34,613 bases of DNA from IMG/VR virus record IMGVR_UViG_3300048008_000310, positions 1 through 34,613 of that record. One strand, written 5' to 3'. Numbering within the stretch: position 1 is the stretch's first letter; every line of letters starts with the position of its first letter. Positions 8,992 to 17,238 of this stretch are shown here, in pieces. A model generated the notes under the pieces. The model did not search any database, was not told the DNA's origin, and saw only the letters and a list, made by a program, of their open reading frames with translations. The position numbers and the translations under genes are program-made. This DNA is from a virus.

Positions 8992-9027
8992 AGTATAAGA
9001 GGTTATAATAGCATAGCCTCTTATATT
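8992..9027 (+). terminator. Second hairpin between virion genes
   Basis: TATAAGAGGTTA (8994-9005) pairs with TAGCCTCTTATA (9014-9025) over 12 positions with one G-U pair and an eight-base loop; two more pairs extend it outward to 8992 and 9027. No T-run follows, so it is a weak terminator candidate. RNA processing, stabilisation or translational control of the next gene (start at 9055) are alternatives. Confidence 0.5.
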
Positions 9028-9054
9028 AAACAAGCAAATTTAAAAATAAAAGAA

Positions 9055-9744
9055 ATGGCTATAGACATAAACAAGGTTTATAAAGCTGTTCTAGTTGTGC
9101 TAGAACAAGAAAAAAGAGGAGTGTTGACGCCTAACGAGTTCAACAAAATTGCTGCTCAAGCGCAACAAGAAATTTTTACTCAGTACTTTGATGATTTAAA
9201 TCAATTGCTTGGAATGCCTCAAACATCATTAGCTTACGCTGACAGGATGGCTTTACTAGATGAAAAAATATCTATATTTAAAACAAATGAAACATTAACA
9301 TTGAATGGCTCTTCAAAGGTAATACCTACCGCATCTGTTCAAGAATTAGGTTCTGTTATATATAGTAATAGAGAAGCTCAAAGAATACAACAGTACGAGA
9401 TATATACAACTAATCAATCTCCATTAACTGCTCCCACGGCTTATTATCCTGCTTATACTTATGAAGGAGGTGTAATAACTCTATATCCTACACTTACCGG
9501 TGATGTTGTTTTAAATTATTTAAAATTCCCAGCAGATCCTAAATGGGGATTTAATGTAGATACTGAGTTGGGTCACTACATATATAATGAATTAGATTCT
9601 CAAGACTTTGAAATACATAAATCAGATCAACCATTGTTGATAGATAAAATACTAGGGTATGCAGGTGTAATGTCTAAAGATCAATTTGTTATGTCTTTAG
9701 CTAACGGTAAAGAACAACAAATAAACGCTAACGATCAAAAATAA
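9055..9744 (+). CDS. Connector/tail protein, copy A1 of a duplicated module
   Basis: This 229-residue protein is a paralogue of the 247-residue protein at 10342-11085. About half of the first 76 residues are identical, including shared blocks such as RG-x2-TP-x-EFNK and YF-x-DLNQ. The N-terminal ~60 residues look helical; the rest is mixed beta, ending in a helix (DKILGYAGVMSKDQFVMSLA). No enzymatic motif or membrane segment is visible. Position after the head genes and before the large tail proteins suggests a head-tail adaptor or other neck structural protein; this is inference. It is followed after six bases by the B1 gene. The start at 9055 is fixed by the shared N-terminus with A2 (MAI-x2-N-x-VY). 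Confidence 0.85.
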   Translation: MAIDINKVYKAVLVVLEQEKRGVLTPNEFNKIAAQAQQEIFTQYFDDLNQLLGMPQTSLAYADRMALLDEKISIFKTNETLTLNGSSKVIPTASVQELGSVIYSNREAQRIQQYEIYTTNQSPLTAPTAYYPAYTYEGGVITLYPTLTGDVVLNYLKFPADPKWGFNVDTELGHYIYNELDSQDFEIHKSDQPLLIDKILGYAGVMSKDQFVMSLANGKEQQINANDQK

Positions 9745-9750
9745 TAAAAA

Positions 9751-10329
9751 ATGGCAAATACATTATCAACTAATGCTTTTATATCATTAAATGATATAAT
9801 AAACAACTTTATAATATCATACACTGGGCCTGGTAAACTCATACCAGATTCTAAACGAACAGAAGTAATATTTCACGCTAGGCGTTGTCTACAAGAGTTT
9901 GCTTACGAAACTTTGAAAAGTAAGTTTACAGTAGAGGCAAGTGTATTACCAGCTACCTACACTTTGCCTAATGATTTTGTAACTATAATTAATATAGAAG
10001 CAGACAACATAAATTTTGTTCAAGTCAAAGAGAATCCAGGTCAAGCAGAATATGCTATAGATTATAATACTAAAATTGTATCATTTAACGCTGGAAACGT
10101 AAATGATCCTGATTTCGAATTAACATATTTGTCAAACTCTCTTACAACAGATGAGAACGCTGCTATTCCAAAGTTAGCAGAAGAGGCTTTATACGCTTGT
10201 ATGGTTTACGCTATATTAGCTAATAGAGAAAAAACAGATCCAAACTTACTACAAAGATTATTAATAGAAAAAATAGACAAATTAGAAAGATCAAAATCTA
10301 GATTAATTTTTACTAACTTTTCTGAATAA
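9751..10329 (+). CDS. Connector/tail protein, copy B1 of a duplicated module (tail tubular A-like)
   Basis: This 192-residue protein is a paralogue of the C-terminal two thirds of the 400-residue protein at 11089-12291. Shared blocks are DDIINNF/NDIINNF, GKLI-x4-KRT, FHA-x-R-x-LQEF, and the exact PKLAEEALYA. The shape, an N-terminal helical part, a beta middle and a C-terminal helix, fits adaptor proteins such as T7 gp11 or P22 gp4, but no firm family hit can be claimed from sight. The beta middle (ATYTLPNDFVTIINI) and the helix (LLIEKIDKLERSKSRL) are visible. It is probably part of the neck that joins portal and tail. It lies six bases after A1 and twelve before A2. Confidence 0.8.
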   Translation: MANTLSTNAFISLNDIINNFIISYTGPGKLIPDSKRTEVIFHARRCLQEFAYETLKSKFTVEASVLPATYTLPNDFVTIINIEADNINFVQVKENPGQAEYAIDYNTKIVSFNAGNVNDPDFELTYLSNSLTTDENAAIPKLAEEALYACMVYAILANREKTDPNLLQRLLIEKIDKLERSKSRLIFTNFSE

Positions 10330-10341
10330 AACCACATCGCT

Positions 10342-11085
10342 ATGGCAATAAATGTAAATAACGTGTATAGAACTGTTCTTTTAATACTTAATCAAGAGCA
10401 GCGCGGGTACATAACGCCTGACGAATTCAACAAAACAGCAACTCAAGTTCAGTTAGATATATTTGAAAGATACTTTGAAGATCTTAATCAACAGCTACGT
10501 GTAACTCAAGCAGACTTTGATTACAGCAATAGACAAGTTGATATAGACGATAAAATATCAAATTTTAAATGTATAGGTTCTTGCAACTACGGACCTAATT
10601 CATTTGCGTTACCGATAGTTGATGATTTAACAAGCACTACTATAGTTTACAACGACGCTCCTACCGCTAGCCAGTTTGCTTTTTATAGATTAGGTACTGT
10701 TACTTATGATGATATAGAAATTCAAAGACTTCAAAGAGTTGAGTTTTATAATATAGATAAATCAGATTTAACTATTCCTAGCGAAAACTTTCCAGTATAT
10801 CTTTATGAAAGTGGTAAGCTGAATATAAAACCTGCTTCAATAACCACTGACGTAAAAGCATCTTTCCTTAGAAAGCCTAAAAACGTTGTTTGGAATTTCA
10901 ACTCTACAACTGGTAATTATATTTATGACTCTTCAACTTCTGTAGATTTTGAATTAAATTCATCTGAACAAACTAACGTTATAACTAGAATACTTTTATA
11001 TGCTGGAATTGTAGTAAAAGATCCAACAATAATACAAGTAGCTGCTCAACAAATTCAACAAGAAGAACAAAACGCAAAATCTTAA
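10342..11085 (+). CDS. Connector/tail protein, copy A2 of a duplicated module
   Basis: This 247-residue protein is the second copy of A1. The match runs from the first residue through the N-terminal helices (RGYITPDEFNKTATQVQ) and into the beta-rich C-terminal half, which ends in a helix and a glutamine-rich tail (QQIQQEEQNAK). It is 18 residues longer than A1 mainly because of an insertion before the shared EIQRLQRVEFYN/EAQRIQQYEIYT block (here YNDAPTASQFAFYRL). It presumably forms the same or a neighbouring ring in the neck, perhaps as a hetero-oligomer with A1. There is no motif for catalysis. B2 follows after three bases. The duplication is seen directly; the structural role is inferred. 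Confidence 0.85.
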   Translation: MAINVNNVYRTVLLILNQEQRGYITPDEFNKTATQVQLDIFERYFEDLNQQLRVTQADFDYSNRQVDIDDKISNFKCIGSCNYGPNSFALPIVDDLTSTTIVYNDAPTASQFAFYRLGTVTYDDIEIQRLQRVEFYNIDKSDLTIPSENFPVYLYESGKLNIKPASITTDVKASFLRKPKNVVWNFNSTTGNYIYDSSTSVDFELNSSEQTNVITRILLYAGIVVKDPTIIQVAAQQIQQEEQNAKS

Positions 11086-11088
11086 TAC

Positions 11089-12291
11089 ATGGGTTTAATC
11101 ACAGAAAATAATCAGCAATACTACGCAGGAGTACAAAAATTCTTATCTGCAGCTGGTACTGGGCAAGCTTTCACGACTACATTTGATACTGAACTAGTAT
11201 TAGGCAGTTATGATCCTCTTCAGTCAAACTACGCTTTAAATAATTTTAAGTTATACACCGCAAACGCTGGTGTTTTAACATATACAGAATACACTTCACC
11301 TTATACCGTATCAGGTAATACAATAACATTTACAGGGAACCTAGCCGCAAACACAAGTATAATTGTTCAATTAAAAATATTAAGCGGCGGTGAATACGGA
11401 AACAGAGATGCTTATGGTAATACTGTTGAGGAAAACTACGGATCTTATTCTTACATAAAGCTTGATGATATTATCAACAACTTCTTAGTTGCTTATGTAG
11501 GGGATGGTAAACTAATAACAAGTTGTAAAAGAACGGATCTTGTTTTTCATGCAAAGCGTGGATTGCAAGAATTTAGTTATGATACACTAAAAAGTATTAA
11601 ATCTCAAGAATTAAATATACCTCCTGAGTTGAGCATTGTTATACCGCAAGACTATGTAAACTATACTAAAATATCTTGGATAGATCAATTAGGTGTTAAA
11701 AGACCTATATATCCTGCAAATAATTTAACTACAAACCCTTTAGAAAATCCTGTACAAGATTCAAAAGGTGTGCCAACGCAGGATAACTTTGGAAATAACA
11801 TAGAGGGAACATCGATAACAGAAAAAAGATGGAGGTCAGCAGATGACACTTTAATAAATCAAGATGATATAGAAGATCTATATAATGAAGGCTACGACAG
11901 TTGGGGATGGGATGAACAACTTCTAGGTCAAAACTACGGATTAGATCCTCAGTATGCTCAAGTGAACGGATGGTTTACTATAAACTACAGAGAAGGTAAA
12001 ATATCTTTTTCTAGTAATTTAGCTGGAGCGCTTATAGTTTTAGAATATATTTCTGATGGTTTAGCTTCTGATATGGAAACTAAAGTTCCTAAGCTTGCAG
12101 AAGAGGCTCTATATGCTCATATGAGTCACGCTGTGATAGCTTCTAGAATAAACCAACCTGAATATATAGTTAGAAGATTAAAGCAGGAGAGAAGCGCTAA
12201 ATTACGAAACGCTAAAATAAGATTATCAAATATAAAACTTGACGAAATAGTTCAGGTAATGAGAGGTAAATCTAAATGGATAAAACACTAA
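11089..12291 (+). CDS. Connector/tail protein, copy B2 with an extra N-terminal beta domain
   Basis: This 400-residue protein matches B1 from about residue 125 onwards (YIKLDDIINNF, GKLITSCKRT, FHAKRGLQEF, PKLAEEALYA). Before that it has a domain of ~115 residues not in B1. Its pattern, NNFKLYTANAGVLTYTEY then YTVSGNTITFTGNLAANTSI, is typical of small beta modules in phage tail and fibre proteins. A second insertion (about residues 215-295, containing ISWIDQLGVKRPIYP and a tryptophan-rich YDSWGWDEQL) separates the shared blocks. The additions suggest that B2 took on a new surface, for instance at the outer neck, while B1 kept the core role; this is inference. It ends six bases before the large tail gene. 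Confidence 0.85.
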   Translation: MGLITENNQQYYAGVQKFLSAAGTGQAFTTTFDTELVLGSYDPLQSNYALNNFKLYTANAGVLTYTEYTSPYTVSGNTITFTGNLAANTSIIVQLKILSGGEYGNRDAYGNTVEENYGSYSYIKLDDIINNFLVAYVGDGKLITSCKRTDLVFHAKRGLQEFSYDTLKSIKSQELNIPPELSIVIPQDYVNYTKISWIDQLGVKRPIYPANNLTTNPLENPVQDSKGVPTQDNFGNNIEGTSITEKRWRSADDTLINQDDIEDLYNEGYDSWGWDEQLLGQNYGLDPQYAQVNGWFTINYREGKISFSSNLAGALIVLEYISDGLASDMETKVPKLAEEALYAHMSHAVIASRINQPEYIVRRLKQERSAKLRNAKIRLSNIKLDEIVQVMRGKSKWIKH

Positions 12292-12297
12292 AATTAA

Positions 12298-15200
12298 ATG
12301 GCTGAAATTAAAAACTCATTTTTAAAGGGCAAGATGAATCAAGATCTTGACTCTAGAATATTACCTAAAGGTGAATATAGGGAGGCCAATAATTTATCCT
12401 TAAGTAGATCAGAAGGATCTGACGTAGGTGCTTTAGAATCAATATTAGGTAATTCTGAAGTTGTTAATGGCAGTGGTAGCAGTAATAAAATAATAGGTCA
12501 TTTCGTAGATGACTCTAGCGGTGACGTTTATTATTTTAGAACAAATTACGACGAATTAGCTCCAGCTCCCAGTAATACTTTACATCAAATATGTGTATAT
12601 AATGCGGTTACTAATACTAATACAGTACTGGTTGAGGGTGCATGGCTTAATTTTTCTGTGCACAATCAAATAATAGGTATAAATTTAGTAGAGGGGCTTT
12701 TGTTTTTTTCAGACAATAGAAACCAACCAAGAAAAATAAATATAAACAATGCTTTAAACAGTATATATTACTACACTAATGAGGATCAAATATCTGTAGC
12801 AAAATTTGCTCCAACGTTTGCCCCTGAGTATATTAATTTAAGAGCTAATTTAACCAACAATTATACTCCAGAATTAACTAACCTACCTTCAACAATGACA
12901 AATGCAGCTGACCTGGAAACAGTACCTGCTGGAATTTATGAGGTAAGTGATTCAAATTTAAGTGTAAAAAAATATGCAAACGGAGATCCTATAACTGAAG
13001 CTCAAACACTAACTGCTTGGAATGCTGCGACTACAGCAGGGGAAGGTTGTTTTGCTTATTACGATAATTATATAGGTAATGAAGTTACATACGGAATTTT
13101 ATATAATAAATATGCTGTAATAGACCCTAGAGGTTTAGCTCCTGTTGGATTTTCTGTGCCAAGCGATGCTGATTGGGCTCAAATTATAAGCACATCAGGT
13201 ACAACTGCTGATTTATATAAAAGTACTAATCTATGGAATTCTGCTACAGGTACAAATGCAAATGGGTTAAATATAAAACCAGCTGGTATTAGAGAAGCTG
13301 GGGTTACAACTGATTTTTCAGAGCTTACAACAGAGACTAGGTTTTGGACTAGTAGCGCTATAGCTTCAGGAGCCGCTTCTTATGTTGCTTTTGATGATAC
13401 AAATGTAATACCAAATACAACTACAGCTAATGTAAACCAGGGATATTCAGTTAGAGTAATAAAAGATAATAATTATAATGGATGGAATGGTGATCCTGAG
13501 TTAATAAAAGATAAATTTGTAAAATTTAGTTACAGGTTTAAATTTGATGATAATGAATATTCTGTTATCGCACCATTTAGCCAAGATGTGTTTATACCAG
13601 AACAACAAGGTGAGTTCATAAATGATGATGAAACAAAAGCTTTTGTTTCTACCGTTGTAGAATTTATGCAAAATTCTGTAAATAATGCAGTACTAAATAT
13701 AAAACTACCTTGTATAGATATTATAAATAAATACAAGATAAAAGGTATAGAAATAATATTTACAGAATCAGACAAGCAAGCATATCAAGTACTAGAAAAA
13801 ATAAAAGTTAATTCAGATTTTATAGCTAGCTTAAACTATACTAATATATATCAATACAGTTATCAGTCAACAAAGCCAATAAATACTTTACCAGCTTTTG
13901 AAACTACAAGAGTATACGATAAAGTTCCAGTTAAAGCTTTAGCTCAAGAATCCGTAGGTAATAGAATATTGTACTCTAATTACCATGAAAGCTACGATGC
14001 TCCTGCTGGATTAGATTACTATGTAAGTGTTGAAGACAAAAGCAATCAACAATTTATAGAATACCCTCAACATTCACTTAAGCAGAATAGAAACTACCAA
14101 GTTGGCGTTGTTTTAGCTGACAAATATGGTAGACAAACAGATGTTATACTATCTAACTACGACGGTCTTTTAGATGTAAACGGAGATCCTCAACCTGGAT
14201 CTAATGTTTATTCTGACTACAATACACTTCAGTTTACAGGAAATGTTGCTAGCTGGCCGGGAGATACGCTAGCTGTTAATTTTGATCACCCAATAAGCAT
14301 AAACAACTACGCACAGCCTAATTATTATTCTGTAGACCTTGATGAAACTACTGGTGCTTTAAATCCTTTCTTTGAAAGTGATAGCTACCAATATTTTACA
14401 TCAACAAGCGCTACTAATTTTTTATCAGTTCTTAGTTATGCCGACGCTACAGATGCTAACAATACATTAAATGTTTTTGTAAACGAAGGCAATGGATGGA
14501 TATTAAAAGAAATAACTACAGACTACACGGCTGTAGATACTTCCGGTAAGGTTCAAATAAATTTTGGAGCTAATATTACGGCTGGCTTTAATGTAAAAAT
14601 AGAAATATTATTTTCTTCAGAAAAACTATATAAATATAGGACAGGTGGTGGAAATACATTAGGGCAAAGACCATTATTTCCTAACTTTCCAACAACATAT
14701 CAAAATTATTTTGCTCCTGGTAAAAAATTATCTGGCCAATATATTGATTATACTGAAATAATTAGTGTTACACCACCTTCAGAAGGAATTATTACATATG
14801 TATCTTTAACTACAAAAGAAGAAGTATCTGTAAGATATTTATTTTCAAATACGTCACAAACAAGACCAGAGCCTGCAATAACGCTAAATACGGTTAAAAC
14901 ATTTGCAACTTATGATATAAATGTAAACGGTTTTTACACTTATAGGCTAGGTGTAAAACAGCAGCAACAAGATTACTATAATGTTTATTTACCTGGAATA
15001 GTAAATGGGTACCCTTTAATAGGTTCTAGTTTAGAGCAGGGTGAAACAGGTTTTATAACGCTAGTGTCTGACAACATAAACAAAGTGCCTAGGAACTTAC
15101 AAGAAGTAGGTCCTTTGCAAAACCAATTTACGTCAGATGAAACAATGTTTCCAAGAGTAGTTAACATGGCTCCTACTGGAACTTCCCCTTATATAACAAG

Positions 15201-17187
15201 AACCAAACAATTTGACCCGTCTAATTCACCTGATTCAGTTGATTTAGTTGGTACAGTGGAAGATATTTTCCCAGGGTTAACCACAGCATCAGGAGGCGGT
15301 GATGTTAATGAATTTGCTGTGTATGATTTTGATACTAAACCTTATATAGCTAAATTATCAACTCAAAAACCAATAGGAATTGTACAGGGTGATTTTGTGC
15401 ACCCAGGAACAGGTTATCCATACCCTGAAAATATGAGTTTAGCTGTTTATGAAACATCACCATCTGTATCTCAACTTGAATTGTTTTATGAAACATCTTC
15501 AGCTCAGTTAATATCTGACTTAAATATAGAAATACAAAATGAAGGTGATGAAATAAACGGGTCTACCTTTGACAGCGTAGCTGTAGCTTTTAGCGAAAAT
15601 GATGCGGTAGGAACTATACTTACTGGAGACTTTTTCCCTACAATTGGAGCGCAAATAGTAACGGATGCTACATGCAGTATTTTAAGCGTTTATTCGGAGG
15701 ACCCTAGTACTCAATCAATAGATACAAACATAAACTATATTACTAGATTTGCTATAGAATCAGGAGCATCTACTGGTAGTGTACGTATAAAAACAGCAGC
15801 AGGAACAAATGATCCTACTGGTTTTTACGCTGGAGGTCCTACTGAAAATTTATACAATGTACAGTATAGGGGTAGATTTCAAATAACACTTAGATGGTCT
15901 AGAGGTGGAGTTGATACTGAAGAAATAATAACTATTCAGTTATCAAACGATGATCCTATAATATATGATATAGCTGAAGCTTCTGAAATATTTCCAGCTA
16001 CCAATCCTCCGGGAGAACAAATAATAATGAAGCAATATCCTATTTTTATTTTTCAACCAGTAGAAGCTATAAGATGTCCTAAAGGTATAAATGGTAGTGC
16101 TGCTGATGCATTTTCTCCTAACCCTTCGGCTGGTAATCGCACTGTTTTTGATACTACAAACTATGGATGGTCTGTAGAAGGAGCTAGATATATAAGTGCT
16201 GATGGAACTACGACTAATTATTATGGCTCATACCCTGGAAACTCGGGATCTACAAATCCTATAACTGATATAGTTTATCAACTAACGTCTTCAGATCAAG
16301 GACATTTCTTTGAGCCTAGTGATGCTAATGTACCTTTAGCTTTAGGTTTTCAATTAAAAGGTAAAGCACTTGCTGTTTCTAATCCAGGGTCTTATGACTA
16401 CTACTTAAAATTAACAGACAACCTAGGAGCATCAACCACCGCTACCACAGGGTATACTATAGGAGGAGCATCTTACTGGGGATGGATCGTAAATGCACCC
16501 TACTCAGCTTCAGCACCTGGAGATACATACAGAGGAAACTCAGATATAACATTAGATACTAGAGACCAAAGCGGATTACCTGTTTGGCAAGGGCAAATAC
16601 AAAACTGGAGTTCTGATGATTTATGGATATGGGCACAGGTTTCAATTCCTACGGTTCAAATTGTAAATTCGAATTACCCAAATACGGTAACAGCATCGGC
16701 GTTTGGGTCAGACGCTGTTTTAGGAACAAACTCAGCAGGCAATATCAGTTCTGGTTATGGCATTGCAAACACTACGGTTACTCATAGTAATAATTATGGC
16801 AACCCTGTTATATTTGGCTCTTGGGTTTTAGTTGCTAAATTAAAAGGATTTAATCCAACAGCTGCTCAAATAACTGCCGGTGTAGTTCCTGGTCAAGAAA
16901 GCCCAGTAGGTTCAAACGAATCCTATGACTGGCGAGAGTGTGCTATAGTAAATGCCACGTTTGAAGTAACTTCTCCATCTAATGATCTTAGTGGAAATAG
17001 CTATGGATTAGTAAACTTAGGCTATATGACTAGTAATAACCCTCCTAATATTTTTTCAGATGTTTTACCTTATAACGCTGAAAATGTTAATCCTCCTTTT
17101 TATCCTCAAAATTCTCCTAATGACGAAAATTTAAAGTATAAGACTGTAGTTGGAGCTAACACTTTTATAGGACCAACAATTCCTTAG
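12298..17187 (+). CDS. Large tail protein, nozzle/propeller-like, with inserted FISUMP domain
   Basis: This 1,629-residue protein begins with a motif (SFLKGKMNQDLDSRILPKGE) and propeller-like blades (HFVDDSSGDVYYFRTN; LLFFSDNRNQPRKININ, about residues 132-148) like those in nozzle proteins of podovirus tails (T7 gp12, P22 gp10). Residues about 222-389 are a FISUMP domain, listed separately. The nozzle-like sequence resumes at about residue 397 (GDPELIKDKFVKFSYRFKF). Residues 722-770 resemble small tail beta modules (VFVNEGNGWILKEITTDYTA). The C-terminal third is long, aromatic and rich in Ser, Thr, Asn and Gly, as in receptor-binding or baseplate proteins. There is no signal peptide. It probably forms the tail tube or hub with exposed adhesion domains. 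The next gene may supply the rest of the nozzle. Tail role is well supported by context; details are inferred. Confidence 0.8.
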   Translation: MAEIKNSFLKGKMNQDLDSRILPKGEYREANNLSLSRSEGSDVGALESILGNSEVVNGSGSSNKIIGHFVDDSSGDVYYFRTNYDELAPAPSNTLHQICVYNAVTNTNTVLVEGAWLNFSVHNQIIGINLVEGLLFFSDNRNQPRKININNALNSIYYYTNEDQISVAKFAPTFAPEYINLRANLTNNYTPELTNLPSTMTNAADLETVPAGIYEVSDSNLSVKKYANGDPITEAQTLTAWNAATTAGEGCFAYYDNYIGNEVTYGILYNKYAVIDPRGLAPVGFSVPSDADWAQIISTSGTTADLYKSTNLWNSATGTNANGLNIKPAGIREAGVTTDFSELTTETRFWTSSAIASGAASYVAFDDTNVIPNTTTANVNQGYSVRVIKDNNYNGWNGDPELIKDKFVKFSYRFKFDDNEYSVIAPFSQDVFIPEQQGEFINDDETKAFVSTVVEFMQNSVNNAVLNIKLPCIDIINKYKIKGIEIIFTESDKQAYQVLEKIKVNSDFIASLNYTNIYQYSYQSTKPINTLPAFETTRVYDKVPVKALAQESVGNRILYSNYHESYDAPAGLDYYVSVEDKSNQQFIEYPQHSLKQNRNYQVGVVLADKYGRQTDVILSNYDGLLDVNGDPQPGSNVYSDYNTLQFTGNVASWPGDTLAVNFDHPISINNYAQPNYYSVDLDETTGALNPFFESDSYQYFTSTSATNFLSVLSYADATDANNTLNVFVNEGNGWILKEITTDYTAVDTSGKVQINFGANITAGFNVKIEILFSSEKLYKYRTGGGNTLGQRPLFPNFPTTYQNYFAPGKKLSGQYIDYTEIISVTPPSEGIITYVSLTTKEEVSVRYLFSNTSQTRPEPAITLNTVKTFATYDINVNGFYTYRLGVKQQQQDYYNVYLPGIVNGYPLIGSSLEQGETGFITLVSDNINKVPRNLQEVGPLQNQFTSDETMFPRVVNMAPTGTSPYITRTKQFDPSNSPDSVDLVGTVEDIFPGLTTASGGGDVNEFAVYDFDTKPYIAKLSTQKPIGIVQGDFVHPGTGYPYPENMSLAVYETSPSVSQLELFYETSSAQLISDLNIEIQNEGDEINGSTFDSVAVAFSENDAVGTILTGDFFPTIGAQIVTDATCSILSVYSEDPSTQSIDTNINYITRFAIESGASTGSVRIKTAAGTNDPTGFYAGGPTENLYNVQYRGRFQITLRWSRGGVDTEEIITIQLSNDDPIIYDIAEASEIFPATNPPGEQIIMKQYPIFIFQPVEAIRCPKGINGSAADAFSPNPSAGNRTVFDTTNYGWSVEGARYISADGTTTNYYGSYPGNSGSTNPITDIVYQLTSSDQGHFFEPSDANVPLALGFQLKGKALAVSNPGSYDYYLKLTDNLGASTTATTGYTIGGASYWGWIVNAPYSASAPGDTYRGNSDITLDTRDQSGLPVWQGQIQNWSSDDLWIWAQVSIPTVQIVNSNYPNTVTASAFGSDAVLGTNSAGNISSGYGIANTTVTHSNNYGNPVIFGSWVLVAKLKGFNPTAAQITAGVVPGQESPVGSNESYDWRECAIVNATFEVTSPSNDLSGNSYGLVNLGYMTSNNPPNIFSDVLPYNAENVNPPFYPQNSPNDENLKYKTVVGANTFIGPTIP
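12961..13464 (+). other. FISUMP (Fib_succ_major) domain inside the tail protein
   Basis: Residues about 222-389 match the Fibrobacter succinogenes major paralogous domain as I know it. The order is KYANGDPI, TAWNAATTAGEGCFAYYDN, YGILYNKYAVIDPRGLAP, GFSVPSDADWAQI, NGLNIKPAGIREAG, RFWTSS and a closing GYSVRVIKD. The family has a C-type-lectin-like fold and is common on the surface of Bacteroidetes and Fibrobacteres. Here it interrupts a tail domain whose sequence continues on both sides, so it looks inserted. A host-surface binding role is inference. Confidence 0.85.
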
Positions 17188-17238
17188 GATATTTAAGAAC
17201 ATAGAGAAAAATTAAAAAAAACAAGTAATAATAAAAGT

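Larger units (their letters stand above)
9055..12291 (+). repeat. Tandem duplication of a two-gene module (A1-B1-A2-B2)
   Basis: The four genes form two successive A-B pairs. A1 and A2 share about half of their first 76 residues; B1 and B2 share long blocks including an exact ten-residue match. The alternating order is most simply explained by one duplication of an adjacent pair, followed by divergence and by domain gain in B2. At the DNA level the copies have diverged too far to appear as a direct repeat. Confidence 0.8.

Noticed and set aside
12961-13464. A complete diversity-generating retroelement acting on the FISUMP domain
   Set aside because: I find no reverse transcriptase gene and no near-copy of the domain's 3' end that could serve as template within the window.
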